From: JADCCX01 sp051649305
GTDB lineage: Bacteria; Pseudomonadota; Alphaproteobacteria; Rhizobiales; Beijerinckiaceae
Assembly: GCA_051649305.1 (NCBI GenBank)
Contig: JBOFGV010000052.1
Location: 1-64,000, forward strand
Length of the DNA stretch: 64,000 nt
Reading direction: 5' to 3'
In this document: one piece after another, positions 17,432 to 26,034 of the stretch
Layout of the letters: each line of letters opens with the position of its first letter
Numbering within the stretch: the first letter of the stretch is position 1
Made by a program: the position numbers and the translations under genes
The notes under the pieces: generated by a model
What the model was told of the DNA's origin: nothing
Seen by the model: the letters and a program-made list of their open reading frames with translations, nothing else
The model's database searches: none

Positions 17432-17540
17432 GCCATCAACTCCGCTTTGAACGTTATTCTCCATTTGAGCATCACTCAGTGCTGGACATTTCTATTTTTG
17501 TATATTGTATTATAAACTATCATTTGATGGAGGTAGGCCA

Positions 17541-18515
17541 ATGAAAACTGTCAACCGTCGTTTTGTTTTAGGCTGTGGCAGTGCTGCTGCCATCTCCGCA
17601 ATCGCCAAGCCTGCCCTCGCGCAAGCATGGCCTTCCCAAATCGTCAGGATTGTGGTGCCATTCGCTCCTGGTGGGACCACGGATATTCAGGCGCGGTTGA
17701 TAGCTGACGCCTGTTCAAAAACACTGGGGCAGCAATTCATTGTTGAAAATCGCCCCGGTAACTCGGGAAATCTTGGTGCGCAGGGCGTCGCCCGCGCTGC
17801 AAAAGATGGCTACACTTTCCTGATGGGAGGCTCGACCCATACCACCAACCAGACCATGTTTCGCGCTCCGGGTTACGATCTGACGAAAGATCTTGAGCCG
17901 GTCGTCATTGGTGCGTCAGGCGGCAACATTCTCATCGTCAATCCTGATGTACCAGTCCGAACCGTGGCCGAATGGATCGCATGGGCAAAAGCCAAGGAAT
18001 ACACATTTGCAAACCCCGGTGTTGGCACGTCCAATCACCTTGCCATGGAGCTTCTCAAGGCAATGGCTGGCGTGACAATGCCGGGCGTTTCCTATCGGGG
18101 AGCAGGACCGGCGCTGAATGATGTTATCGCCGGTCATGTTCCAACCATGTTCATCAACGTGGAACTGGCAGTAGAACTCGCAAAAGCAGGAAAAGTCCGG
18201 GTGATCGCTATCAGCACTGGCACGCGTTCCCCCGCGCTGCCAGATGTGCCAACCTTCAAGGAATCAGGTTTTGCCAAATACGATACAGGGAATTTTTCGG
18301 CCCTTTGGGCTCCTGCCGGTACACCGCGTGACATTCTTGAAAAGGTGAATGCGGCAGGCATTGCAGCGTTTCAGGACAGCGCAACAGCCAAGCGCCTGTC
18401 AGATCAGGGTATGACTTTCAAGCCCATGAATCTGACCGAAGCAAAGCAGTTTGTGGCTGCCGAAATCGAACGGGCCGCCGATTATGTAAAGACCGCCAAT
18501 CTTGAAATTCAGTAG
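17541..18515 (+). CDS. TTT-family (Bug/TctC-like) periplasmic binding protein
   Basis: A 324-residue protein with a twin-arginine-like or Sec signal (NRRFVLGCGSAAAISAIA..ALAQA) followed by the Bug signature VRIVVPFAPGGTTDIQAR and the VENRPGNSGNLGA loop. These proteins bind carboxylates or other small acids for tripartite tricarboxylate transporters. GGAGGT eight bases before ATG 17541 fixes the start. No TctA/TctB genes are next to it, so it is an orphan that may use the transporter encoded elsewhere, such as the TctAB pair near 57 kb. It precedes an amidohydrolase gene by 68 bases, a pairing that suggests uptake and hydrolysis of one compound. The region upstream (17470-17520) is unusually AT-rich and probably holds its promoter. 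Confidence 0.9.
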   Translation: MKTVNRRFVLGCGSAAAISAIAKPALAQAWPSQIVRIVVPFAPGGTTDIQARLIADACSKTLGQQFIVENRPGNSGNLGAQGVARAAKDGYTFLMGGSTHTTNQTMFRAPGYDLTKDLEPVVIGASGGNILIVNPDVPVRTVAEWIAWAKAKEYTFANPGVGTSNHLAMELLKAMAGVTMPGVSYRGAGPALNDVIAGHVPTMFINVELAVELAKAGKVRVIAISTGTRSPALPDVPTFKESGFAKYDTGNFSALWAPAGTPRDILEKVNAAGIAAFQDSATAKRLSDQGMTFKPMNLTEAKQFVAAEIERAADYVKTANLEIQ

Positions 18516-18583
18516 GGGCAAGCCTCTCCGATAGAAGCCCTCACTGCTATAAAAGAGATGGCGGAAGCCTATTCGGAATCTGC

Positions 18584-19387
18584 ATGATCAACAGGACAAT
18601 GACTCTCGATTGCCATGTACACGCCTGGAGCGGCGCATCCATTGTCAATGTGCCAACAGGACAACCCGCAAGGCCAGTGCCACTACCAGAGTTGATGAAC
18701 GTATGGAAAAGCCACGGCATTGATGGCGGGGTTCTGGTACAACCCAGTTGGCTTGGAACAGACAACAGCGAACTGCTGCAGTCCCTGATTTCATATCCCG
18801 ATAGCTTGCGGGGTGTTGTCGTGCTGGATCCACAATCGACAACCAGTGAAGACATTGCCAGCATGAGACGCATGGGTGTGCGGGCTATCCGGTTCAACAC
18901 AACCAGCTCTGGTCCGTTGCCTGACTTTCAGCATGCTGGCTGGAAGCGATTGCTCAGACAGCTTCAGGACGCAGGTTTCCATATCGAGGCGTTGTCTCCA
19001 GCCGGTGCATTCCCTGCCATGGCCGAAAAACTTGGCTCCCTGGGCCTGCCGCTTGTCTTTGATCATTTTGCCATGCCAGAACAAGGCACGAGTGGGGTAT
19101 CGGAACGGGTAAAGCTTCTGGCAAAACTGGCGAGAACAACGCCGGTTTCGGTAAAACTTTCGGCGGCCTACAACACGCCGCTTGTCGATCATGTCGCGAT
19201 GACGAAAGCCCTTGCGGATGCAATCGGAGCCCACAATCTGGTGCTCGGCAGCAACTTCCCCTTTCCGCGCCACGAAAGCTCGCGTTCTTTTGCTCCTGAG
19301 TGGTCCGGTGTCCTTTCGATTGCAGCAAAGGCTGGTTTGGATGCACGCCTGCTCGCAGCCAATGCGGCAAGATTGTACGGTTTTTAG
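18584..19387 (+). CDS. Metal-dependent hydrolase, 2-pyrone-4,6-dicarboxylate hydrolase-like
   Basis: A 267-residue TIM-barrel amidohydrolase (COG3618 type). Seen motifs: LDCHVHAW at residue 8 (HxH), VLVQPSWLG near 52, FDHFAMP near 160, and GSNFPFP near 222 with the late aspartate position replaced by Asn. Relatives hydrolyse lactones such as 2-pyrone-4,6-dicarboxylate or fuconolactone. It follows the orphan binding protein and is probably in the same transcript. The usual SDxPFPH-like metal motif reads SNFPFPRH here, so activity may differ. The substrate is unknown. Confidence 0.8.
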   Translation: MINRTMTLDCHVHAWSGASIVNVPTGQPARPVPLPELMNVWKSHGIDGGVLVQPSWLGTDNSELLQSLISYPDSLRGVVVLDPQSTTSEDIASMRRMGVRAIRFNTTSSGPLPDFQHAGWKRLLRQLQDAGFHIEALSPAGAFPAMAEKLGSLGLPLVFDHFAMPEQGTSGVSERVKLLAKLARTTPVSVKLSAAYNTPLVDHVAMTKALADAIGAHNLVLGSNFPFPRHESSRSFAPEWSGVLSIAAKAGLDARLLAANAARLYGF

Positions 19388-19469
19388 GCAAGGCTGCGGC
19401 CAAATCCATCAAAGGCTTGATTTTTAGACCGCTGGCCCTGATATCCGCCCTAGATTCTTCAAGTACAAT

Positions 19470-20087
19470 ATGGACGCAGTGATGACAGACCCAAACAACG
19501 GCGCAAAACCAGAGGCAGCAGATGCGGCAACCGACGCAACGGTTGAAACCGCCGCCCCTGCCGTTGAAGCACCGCTTGACCCCATGGTTGTGCTCGAGGC
19601 TGAAAAGGCAGAACTGAAAGACAAATTGCTGCGCACTCTGGCTGACATGGAAAACCTGCGCCGACGCACTGAAAAAGACCTCGCCGACGCCCGCATTTAC
19701 GGCGTGACGCGCTTTGCCCGCGATATGCTGGATGTGGCGGACAACCTGCGCCGTGGCATCGAGAGCGTTCCGGCAGCGGAGCGTGAGGCAGCCGAAGGAT
19801 CTCTTAAAGCTCTTCTCGAAGGCGTTGACCTGACTGAGCGTGATCTGTTGAAGAAGCTTGAAACCCACGGCGTGAAAAAGCTGTCGCCGGAAGGCCAGAA
19901 ATTCGATCCCAATTTCCATCAGGCGATGTTTGAAGTGCCAGATGAAACGAAGCCCAACGGCACTGTTCTGCAGGTCATCCAGACAGGTTATTCCATCGGC
20001 GACCGTGTGTTGCGCCCCGCCATGGTGGGCGTTTCCAAGGGTGGCCCAAAGGTCGCGCCGGGTGAGACCATCAATCGCACGGCGTAA
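19470..20087 (+). CDS. grpE: Nucleotide exchange factor GrpE
   Basis: A 205-residue GrpE. The N-terminus is acidic and alanine-rich, followed by the long coiled-coil (ELKDKLLRTLADMENLRRRT near residue 48) and the C-terminal beta domain with FDPNFHQAMFEVPDE and VLRPAMVGVSKG. It releases ADP from DnaK in the main Hsp70 cycle. The start may be ATG 19470 or the ATG four codons later (MTDPNN); no strong ribosome site separates them. No dnaK, dnaJ or hrcA is nearby. The stop is 59 bases before the flavin monooxygenase start. Confidence 0.96.
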   Translation: MDAVMTDPNNGAKPEAADAATDATVETAAPAVEAPLDPMVVLEAEKAELKDKLLRTLADMENLRRRTEKDLADARIYGVTRFARDMLDVADNLRRGIESVPAAEREAAEGSLKALLEGVDLTERDLLKKLETHGVKKLSPEGQKFDPNFHQAMFEVPDETKPNGTVLQVIQTGYSIGDRVLRPAMVGVSKGGPKVAPGETINRTA

Positions 20088-20146
20088 GCATGCTGCAAGC
20101 CTGAAATTGGTTGCATCTGCAACTGATTTTTAGCAAGATTTGGCGC

Positions 20147-21781
20147 ATGTCTGAATCTGCACAAGAGCGCAAGACGATCTTCTCCTTTCCCTATCAGCGC
20201 TCGGCTGACCAGGACGCGGCATCACCTGCCCATCATCCCGTTGTGATTGTGGGCGCTGGGCCGGTGGGCCTGACACTCGGCATCGATCTCGCACAACGCG
20301 GCATTCCCGTTGTTCTGCTGGATGATGCTGACCGCATTGGCGAAGGCAGCCGCGCGATTTGTTTTGCCAAGAAGACACTCGAAATCTTTGACCGTCTGGG
20401 TTGCGCAGACCCGATGCTGGAGAAAGGCGTCAGGTGGTCTGTTGGCAAGGTCTTTCAGGGGGAAGACCTGCTCTACAGCTTCGATCTCCTGCCGGAAGAC
20501 GGGCACAAAATGCCCGCCTTCATCAACCTCCAGCAGTATTATGTCGAGAAGCACCTTGTTGATCGCGCCAACGGGCTGCCGCTGATTGACCTGCGCTGGC
20601 GCAACCGCGTGCAGGACATGCGGCAAGGCGATGGTCAGGTTGAGATTACAATCGAGACGCCGGATGGGCCGTATTCCATCACAGCGGATTGGCTGGTGGC
20701 CTGCGACGGCGCGCGCTCCCCCTTACGCAGCATGTTGGGGCTCGATTTTGACGGCGCGGTTTTCGAGGATCAGTTCCTGATTGCCGATGTCCGCATGACA
20801 GCGGCTTTTCCGGTTGAGCGCTGGTTCTGGTTTGATCCGCCTTTTCACAATGGCCAGTCCGCCCTGCTGCACAAGCAGCCTGACGATATCTGGCGCATTG
20901 ATCTCCAGCTTGGGCGGGACGCTGATCCCGAGATCGAGAAAAAGCCGGAGAATGTCCTGCCACGCATCAAGCGCATGCTTGGGCATGATGATTTCACATT
21001 GGAGTGGGTTTCCATCTACAAATTCCAGTGCCGCAAGCTTGCGCGCTTCATGCACAACCGTGTCATCTTTGCAGGCGACAGCGCTCATCAGGTTAGCCCC
21101 TTTGGTGCACGCGGTGCCAACTCCGGTGTGCAGGATGCGCAGAACCTTGGCTGGAAACTGGCGGCCCATCTCAATGGCAAGGCGGGACCAGCGCTTCTGA
21201 CAAGCTATGATTCAGAGCGCTCCGAAGCGGCGGATGAAAACATCCTCAACTCCACCCGTGCCACAGATTTTCTGGCTCCGCATTCCCATGCAGAAAAGCA
21301 GCTGCGCAACGCAGCGCTGTCCCTTGCCAGACATTCGGGCTTTGCCAAGCGCATGGTGAATTCCGGGCGGTTGTCCACGCCGACCGCCTATGCCGACAGC
21401 GCACTCAGCAGCCCTGATTCTGATGTCTGGCCGGAAGGTGTGCTGCCCGGTGCGCCGGTGCCTGATGCCAAGCTGCAACGGGCGGATGGCGCTTCGGTCT
21501 ATCTCTCTGAATTGCTAGGGCCAGAGTTTACGCTGTTGAGCACTGCGTCTGTTGCAAATCTGAATTATGCCTCAAGGACAATCAAAACTGTTGTCATTGC
21601 GGACGATGGTGATGCCAGCGACATCCACGGTTTCTTCAAAACAAGATTTGCCCTGCAACCTTCGGGGGCGATGCTCATCCGCCCGGATGGGCATGTTGCT
21701 TCACGGACAAGACAGTTTTCGCAGGCATGGCTGGATACTGCCATAGCGAAAGCGTTGGGACATCAAAAGGCGGGCGGCTGA
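20147..21781 (+). CDS. FAD-dependent aromatic-ring monooxygenase (MhpA/PHBH type)
   Basis: A 544-residue class A flavoprotein monooxygenase. It has the FAD Rossmann motif VVIVGAGPVGLTLG near residue 26, the DG motif ACDGARSPLR near 186, and the second FAD motif VIFAGDSAHQVSPFGARG near 306, followed by a thioredoxin-like C-terminal region. This layout is that of 3-(3-hydroxyphenyl)propionate hydroxylase and relatives that hydroxylate phenolic rings with NAD(P)H and oxygen. The ATG at 20147 is preferred over an upstream ATG at 20111 because the extra residues match no family. Its stop overlaps the next small gene (TGAATG), so the two are translated together. The substrate is unknown. Confidence 0.85.
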   Translation: MSESAQERKTIFSFPYQRSADQDAASPAHHPVVIVGAGPVGLTLGIDLAQRGIPVVLLDDADRIGEGSRAICFAKKTLEIFDRLGCADPMLEKGVRWSVGKVFQGEDLLYSFDLLPEDGHKMPAFINLQQYYVEKHLVDRANGLPLIDLRWRNRVQDMRQGDGQVEITIETPDGPYSITADWLVACDGARSPLRSMLGLDFDGAVFEDQFLIADVRMTAAFPVERWFWFDPPFHNGQSALLHKQPDDIWRIDLQLGRDADPEIEKKPENVLPRIKRMLGHDDFTLEWVSIYKFQCRKLARFMHNRVIFAGDSAHQVSPFGARGANSGVQDAQNLGWKLAAHLNGKAGPALLTSYDSERSEAADENILNSTRATDFLAPHSHAEKQLRNAALSLARHSGFAKRMVNSGRLSTPTAYADSALSSPDSDVWPEGVLPGAPVPDAKLQRADGASVYLSELLGPEFTLLSTASVANLNYASRTIKTVVIADDGDASDIHGFFKTRFALQPSGAMLIRPDGHVASRTRQFSQAWLDTAIAKALGHQKAGG

Positions 21782-21982
21782 ATGAGCACAAAAACAGTCC
21801 TTCAAACCGACAACCAGCTGGCTGACCCTGACCGCGCCTTCCGCATGATTGTGGAAGCGCACCGTGGTCTCAGCCGCGAAGAAAGCGAGAGCCTGAACGC
21901 AAAACTGGTGCTGATTCTCGCCAATCATACCGGTGATTTGGCCGTGCTGCGCGAAGCAATTGCTCTCGCCAAAAAAGGATAA
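21782..21982 (+). CDS. DUF2783 small protein
   Basis: A 66-residue soluble protein with the DUF2783 core: DRAFRMIVEAHRGLSREES followed by a helix ending in LREAIALAKKG. Its start lies immediately after the stop of the flavin monooxygenase. DUF2783 genes are recurrently found beside such monooxygenases in proteobacteria, so it may be a small partner or stabiliser (inference). No motif points to catalysis. Confidence 0.8.
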   Translation: MSTKTVLQTDNQLADPDRAFRMIVEAHRGLSREESESLNAKLVLILANHTGDLAVLREAIALAKKG

Positions 21983-22036
21983 GCCACACTCCATTGGCAG
22001 GAAGACTTAGGCGGCCGAATCCTCTAGGACACGGGC

Positions 22037-22297
22037 ATGACCCCTGTGATCTTCGAATGGATTGGCGGCCTCGCCGCGTTTCTCACCACGCTTTCCTGGT
22101 TGCCTCAGGCGGTCAGAACCATCCGCACAAAACAAACACGGGACCTGTCGCTTTGGGCGCAGATCCTGCTGTTTATCGGCATCATCCTGTGGCTGGTCTA
22201 CGGCATCTACATCGTCTCATGGCCGTTGATTGGCGGCAATGTTGTCACGCTGGTTCTTGTAAGCATCATCCTTGCCATGAAGCTGAAGCACGGCTGA
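22037..22297 (+). CDS. SemiSWEET / MtN3-type small transporter
   Basis: An 86-residue protein with three membrane helices. The PQ-loop is visible in TTLSWLPQAVRTIRTKQT near residues 17-34, followed by LSLWAQILLFIGIILWLVYG, which carries the conserved Trp and Tyr positions of SemiSWEETs. Family members form dimers that equilibrate sugars across the membrane. It begins 54 bases after the DUF2783 gene and ends 9 bases from the convergent anthraniloyl-CoA monooxygenase gene. The substrate is not predictable. Confidence 0.87.
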   Translation: MTPVIFEWIGGLAAFLTTLSWLPQAVRTIRTKQTRDLSLWAQILLFIGIILWLVYGIYIVSWPLIGGNVVTLVLVSIILAMKLKHG

Positions 22298-22306
22298 AAC
22301 TGCGCT

Positions 22307-24634
22307 TCAAGCCTCCGTATGCCGTTGGGGCTTGCTCTTGCGTTTCAGCGTCTCAAGATCATCGCGCTCGCGCGGCGTGTTGCGCATCAACTGGTCTTTG
22401 CCCGGCTGGTATTGCGGCGGAACCGGCACATCAACACCGTACCAGGCAGCAGCACGCAGCGTGAAGCCGGGGTCCACAAGATGCGGCCTTGCCAGCGCCA
22501 CAAGATCGGCACGGCCCGCCGCCACCAGTGTATTAATCTGATCAGCTGTCGTGATGTTGCCAACGCACATCGTGGCCACATGCGCCTCGTTGCGGATCTG
22601 GTCCGAAAACGGAGTCTGATACATGCGGCCATAGGTGGGGCGCGAGCGCGTGGTGGTCTGCCCTGTCGAGACATCAATCAGGTCGCAACCCTCAGCCGCA
22701 AAGGCGCGGGAGATGGCCACCGCGTCATCGCCGGTGATGCCGCCCTCTGCCCAATCCGTGGCTGAAATGCGCACCGACATCGGCTTGGTGGCTGGCCAAG
22801 CGGCGCGCATGGCAGCGAAGACCTCCAGCGGGAAACGCAGGCGGTTTTCCAGACTGCCGCCCCATTCGTCGTCGCGCTGGTTGGTGAGCGGAGACAGGAA
22901 CGAGGCCAGCAGATAGCCATGGGCGGCATGCATCTCGATCATGTCAAACCCTGCCCGTACCGCGCGCTCGACGGTTGCCACAAAATCCGTTTTCACAGCC
23001 AGCATGTCAGCGCGGGTCATAGCGTGCGGTGTCTGGCTGTTGGGGTAATAGGGCAAGGGTGACGCAGAGATGATGGGCCAAGCGCCCTCCTCCAGCGGCC
23101 TGTCCATGCCTTCCCACATCAATTTGCTCGCACCTTTGCGACCGGCATGGCCGATCTGCAGGCAGATCTTGGCGCTTGAGCGGGCGTGAACGAAGTCCAC
23201 AATCCGCGTCCAGGCGGCTTCCTGCTCATCGTTATAGAGGCCAGTGCATCCCGGTGTAATACGGGCGTCTTTCGAGACGCAGGTCATCTCGGTAAAGATA
23301 AGACCTGCACCACCAACAGCGCGAGAGCCGTAGTGCATGATGTGGAAGTCATTCGGCAGGCCGTCTGTTGCCGAATAAAGACACATGGGCGAGAGCACGG
23401 CGCGGTTTTCCAATCGCATGTCCCTCAATTGGAAAGGCTGAAACATAGGGACGGCAGGCTTGCCATTCTTCACATGTGTCGCCTCACCCGCCAGTTCATC
23501 AGCCACAACCCGGTCGATATCCGCCACAAACTCCGGCGCACGCAAGGCAAGGTTATCATAGGTGATGGCCTTGGAGCGGGTCATCAGACCAAAGGCAAAA
23601 CGGGTGGGGTGGAAATCCCAGAAGCGCTCGAGATGCTCGAACCAGACAAGGCTGACATCGGCGGCATGCTGGGTTTTTTCCACCTCTTCCCGGCGGGTGG
23701 ATTCAAAGTGCTCCAGTGCAGCAGCGACATCGAGGCCCTTGGCTTTGAATGCGCCATGCAGATGAATGGCGTCTTCCATCGCCAGTTTCGTGCCTGAGCC
23801 AATGGAGAAATGCGCCGTCGCCTTGGCATCACCAATGAGGACAATGTTTTCCTTCACCCAACGCTCGCAGCGGACCATGGGAAACTGTCGCCAGAGCGAG
23901 CGGTTGGTGACGAGCCGATGGCCCTGCAACTCCTCGGCAAAGACCTCTTCCATGAAAGCGGCGGATTCCGCCTCGCTCATCGTCTCAAGGCCCGCGCGCG
24001 CGAAAGTCTCGGGATCGGTTTCCAGCACCCAGGTGGAGAGGCCGGGCTCATACTGGTAGCAATGCGCGATGAAGACGCCCTCTTCGCGCTTCTTGAAAAA
24101 GAACGTGAAGGCATCAAACCCACGGGTTGATCCCATCCAGACAAAACGGTTGGGCCTGAGGTCCACTGATGGCTTGAAATGGTCTTTGTGCGTGTCGCGG
24201 ATCTGGCTGTTGATGCCATCGGCGGCCACCACGAGATCATAACCTCTCGACAGGGCGGCGATATCAGAGAATGTGTTTTCAAACACCAGATTGACGCCTA
24301 GGGCAGACGCCCGCGCCTGAAGCAGCATCAGCAGGGTGCGCCGCGAGCAGCCGCAGAAGCCGTTACCACCGACGCGGTGCACAGCATCCTTGAAATGGAT
24401 TTCAACGTCGTCCCAGTAAGCGAAGTTGGCGCGGATCGCCTCGTAGCTGGGCTTGTCAGCCGCTTTGAACATATCCAGAGTCTGGTCGGAGAAGACCACA
24501 CCAAAGCCGAATGTATCATCCGCCTTGTTACGCTCAATCACGGTGACATCAAGTGCCGGCCAGTCGCGCTTCATCTGCAGGGCAAAATACAATCCGGCTG
24601 GTCCGCCTCCGGCCACTGCAATGCGCATGCTCAT
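22307..24634 (-). CDS. Anthraniloyl-CoA monooxygenase/reductase-like fusion (also annotated salicylyl-CoA 5-hydroxylase)
   Basis: A 775-residue fusion. Residues 1-375 form a flavin monooxygenase (GGGPAGLYFAL near 9; GFGVVFSD near 43; VLIGDAKATAHFSIG near 272). Residues about 390-765 form an old-yellow-enzyme flavin reductase (FQPFQLRDMRLENRAVLSPM; LQIGHAGRKG near 495; RISATDWAEGG near 630). This exact fusion is known from 2-aminobenzoyl-CoA monooxygenase/reductase, which hydroxylates and then reduces the ring to a non-aromatic 2-amino-5-oxocyclohexene-carboxyl-CoA. Salicylyl-CoA hydroxylases are usually only the first half. It is divergent from the SDR-MarR-hydratase-dehydrogenase-ligase operon, with two operator-like palindromes between them, supporting the anthranilate reading. 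Confidence 0.9.
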   Translation of the reverse strand: MSMRIAVAGGGPAGLYFALQMKRDWPALDVTVIERNKADDTFGFGVVFSDQTLDMFKAADKPSYEAIRANFAYWDDVEIHFKDAVHRVGGNGFCGCSRRTLLMLLQARASALGVNLVFENTFSDIAALSRGYDLVVAADGINSQIRDTHKDHFKPSVDLRPNRFVWMGSTRGFDAFTFFFKKREEGVFIAHCYQYEPGLSTWVLETDPETFARAGLETMSEAESAAFMEEVFAEELQGHRLVTNRSLWRQFPMVRCERWVKENIVLIGDAKATAHFSIGSGTKLAMEDAIHLHGAFKAKGLDVAAALEHFESTRREEVEKTQHAADVSLVWFEHLERFWDFHPTRFAFGLMTRSKAITYDNLALRAPEFVADIDRVVADELAGEATHVKNGKPAVPMFQPFQLRDMRLENRAVLSPMCLYSATDGLPNDFHIMHYGSRAVGGAGLIFTEMTCVSKDARITPGCTGLYNDEQEAAWTRIVDFVHARSSAKICLQIGHAGRKGASKLMWEGMDRPLEEGAWPIISASPLPYYPNSQTPHAMTRADMLAVKTDFVATVERAVRAGFDMIEMHAAHGYLLASFLSPLTNQRDDEWGGSLENRLRFPLEVFAAMRAAWPATKPMSVRISATDWAEGGITGDDAVAISRAFAAEGCDLIDVSTGQTTTRSRPTYGRMYQTPFSDQIRNEAHVATMCVGNITTADQINTLVAAGRADLVALARPHLVDPGFTLRAAAWYGVDVPVPPQYQPGKDQLMRNTPRERDDLETLKRKSKPQRHTEA

Positions 24635-24651
24635 CTCCCGTTTTGCCTATA

Positions 24652-24669
24652 TATTTTAGGCTTAAAATA
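24652..24669. promoter_or_regulatory. Operator-like palindrome 1 between divergent catabolic genes
   Basis: TATTTTA-GGCT-TAAAATA is a perfect inverted repeat with 7-base arms, 18 bases upstream of the monooxygenase/reductase start. It is typical in size and base content for a MarR-dimer site, and a MarR gene lies in the adjacent operon. Confidence 0.55.
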
Positions 24670-24708
24670 ATTTGTGGCAACGGGGGTAAGACATCTTGCC
24701 GCGATAAT

Positions 24709-24722
24709 ATTTCAAACCTAAA
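24709..24722. promoter_or_regulatory. Operator-like site 2, near the SDR-first operon
   Basis: Read on the minus strand this is TTTAGGTTTGAAAT, matching the core of site 1 (TTTAGGCTTAAAAT) at 12 of 14 positions. It lies 26 bases before the SDR start, and the two site centres are about 55 bases apart, close to five helical turns. Confidence 0.5.
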
Positions 24723-24748
24723 CTAAAATCCGCAACACAGGAGATGGG

Positions 24749-25525
24749 ATGGCTTCTGGCGCTAACATTATTCTCGCTGGCAGGCACGCCCTGGTGACAG
24801 GCGGAGGCCGTGGCATTGGCCGCGCCGTAGCCCGTGCGCTGGTGGATGCAGGCGCGACAGTCACTGTTGCGGGACGCACTGAAAGCCATTTGCAGGATGC
24901 TGTCGCCAAGGGCGATGCGCATGGGTATCTCATTCTGGATGTCACGGAAGAAACCGCTGTGCTCCACGCCGTGCGCAAGGCGGCGGCAGCACGCGGTCCG
25001 ATTGATATTCTGGTCGCCAATGCCGGTGCTGCAGAAAGCGGTCCGTTTCTGAAAACCGACAGCACGGTGTTTCACCGCATGCTGAACCTCAACCTGATGG
25101 GTGTGGTGCACGCCTGCCACGCCGTATTGCCGGACATGGTCACCCGTGGCCATGGCCGCATCATTGCCATTGCCTCCACTGCAGGCCTCAAGGGCTATGC
25201 CTATGTATCCGCCTACACAGCGGCGAAGCATGCAGTGGTTGGGTTCACCAAGGCGCTGGCGCTGGAAACAGCAGCATCGGGCGTGACTGTGAATGCTGTC
25301 TGCCCCGGCTACACGCAGACGGATCTCGTCGATGAAAGCCTGACGCGCATTGCCGAGAAAACCGGCCGCAGCCGTGACGCAGCGCTGAATGACATCCTGA
25401 AGGACAAGCCCCTGAAACGGCTGATCAAGCCGGAGGAAGTCGCTGCCGCCTGTGTTTGGTTGGCCTGTGATGCCGCAGCTGCTGTGACAGGCACAAGCCT
25501 CGTGGTTGCGGGAGGCGAGATCTAA
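24749..25525 (+). CDS. SDR-family dehydrogenase, probable 3-hydroxyacyl-CoA or alicyclic dehydrogenase
   Basis: A 258-residue short-chain dehydrogenase with the cofactor motif TGGGRGIG near residue 18, NAG near 89, catalytic Ser (IASTAG near 143) and YTAAK near 156, and the PGYTQTD block near 187. Classic SDRs of this size are NAD(P)-dependent. As the first gene of the anthranilate-type operon it may oxidise the hydroxyl of a ring or ring-opened CoA intermediate (inference). GGAG stands near the ATG. Its stop overlaps the MarR start by one base (TAATG). Confidence 0.88.
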   Translation: MASGANIILAGRHALVTGGGRGIGRAVARALVDAGATVTVAGRTESHLQDAVAKGDAHGYLILDVTEETAVLHAVRKAAAARGPIDILVANAGAAESGPFLKTDSTVFHRMLNLNLMGVVHACHAVLPDMVTRGHGRIIAIASTAGLKGYAYVSAYTAAKHAVVGFTKALALETAASGVTVNAVCPGYTQTDLVDESLTRIAEKTGRSRDAALNDILKDKPLKRLIKPEEVAAACVWLACDAAAAVTGTSLVVAGGEI

Positions 25526-26034
25526 TGGATGATCTTGCGCTGCCACTGGACAGGGAATCAGCTGCTGCCCTCCCCAGCAGTGATCATAAAGCCGAGCTTA
25601 GGCTTTGGCTGCGCCTTTTGACCTGCAGCACATTGATTGAAAACGGCATCCGCAAGCGCCTGCGGGAAGCCTTTGATGTCACCCTGCCGCGCTTTGACCT
25701 GATGGCACAGCTTGACAAGGCGAAGGACGGCATGACGCTCGGAGAGTTGTCCAAACGTATGATGGTTTCCAACGGCAACATCACGGCCATTGTCGATGTG
25801 CTGGTGGCGCAAGGCCTGCTCGATAGACAGGCTGCGGTGCATGACCGGCGCGCGCAGATCGTCTCTCTTACGCCGCTGGGCAGGGAAACATTCAGCGCCA
25901 TGGCCGCCGCACACGAGGACTGGATTGCCGAGGCTTTTGGCGATCTGACCACTGCAGAACTTGACCAGCTGATGGGCTTGCTGGCGCGGGCAAAACGATC
26001 GGCTGCGACGGCCTTTGCCGAAGGAGAGAATTGA
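25525..26034 (+). CDS. MarR-family transcriptional regulator
   Basis: A 169-residue winged-helix protein. The helix-turn-helix region is LGELSKRMMVSNGNITAIVD near residues 72-91, and the wing has the MarR pattern DRRAQIVSLTPLGRETF near 110. MarR proteins often repress aromatic catabolism genes until a CoA-thioester or free acid binds. It lies inside the operon it probably controls, with the TAATG junction upstream and an ATGA junction downstream. The two palindromes at 24652-24722 are the likely targets; the ligand is likely 2-aminobenzoyl-CoA or a neighbouring intermediate (inference). Confidence 0.9.
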   Translation: MDDLALPLDRESAAALPSSDHKAELRLWLRLLTCSTLIENGIRKRLREAFDVTLPRFDLMAQLDKAKDGMTLGELSKRMMVSNGNITAIVDVLVAQGLLDRQAAVHDRRAQIVSLTPLGRETFSAMAAAHEDWIAEAFGDLTTAELDQLMGLLARAKRSAATAFAEGEN

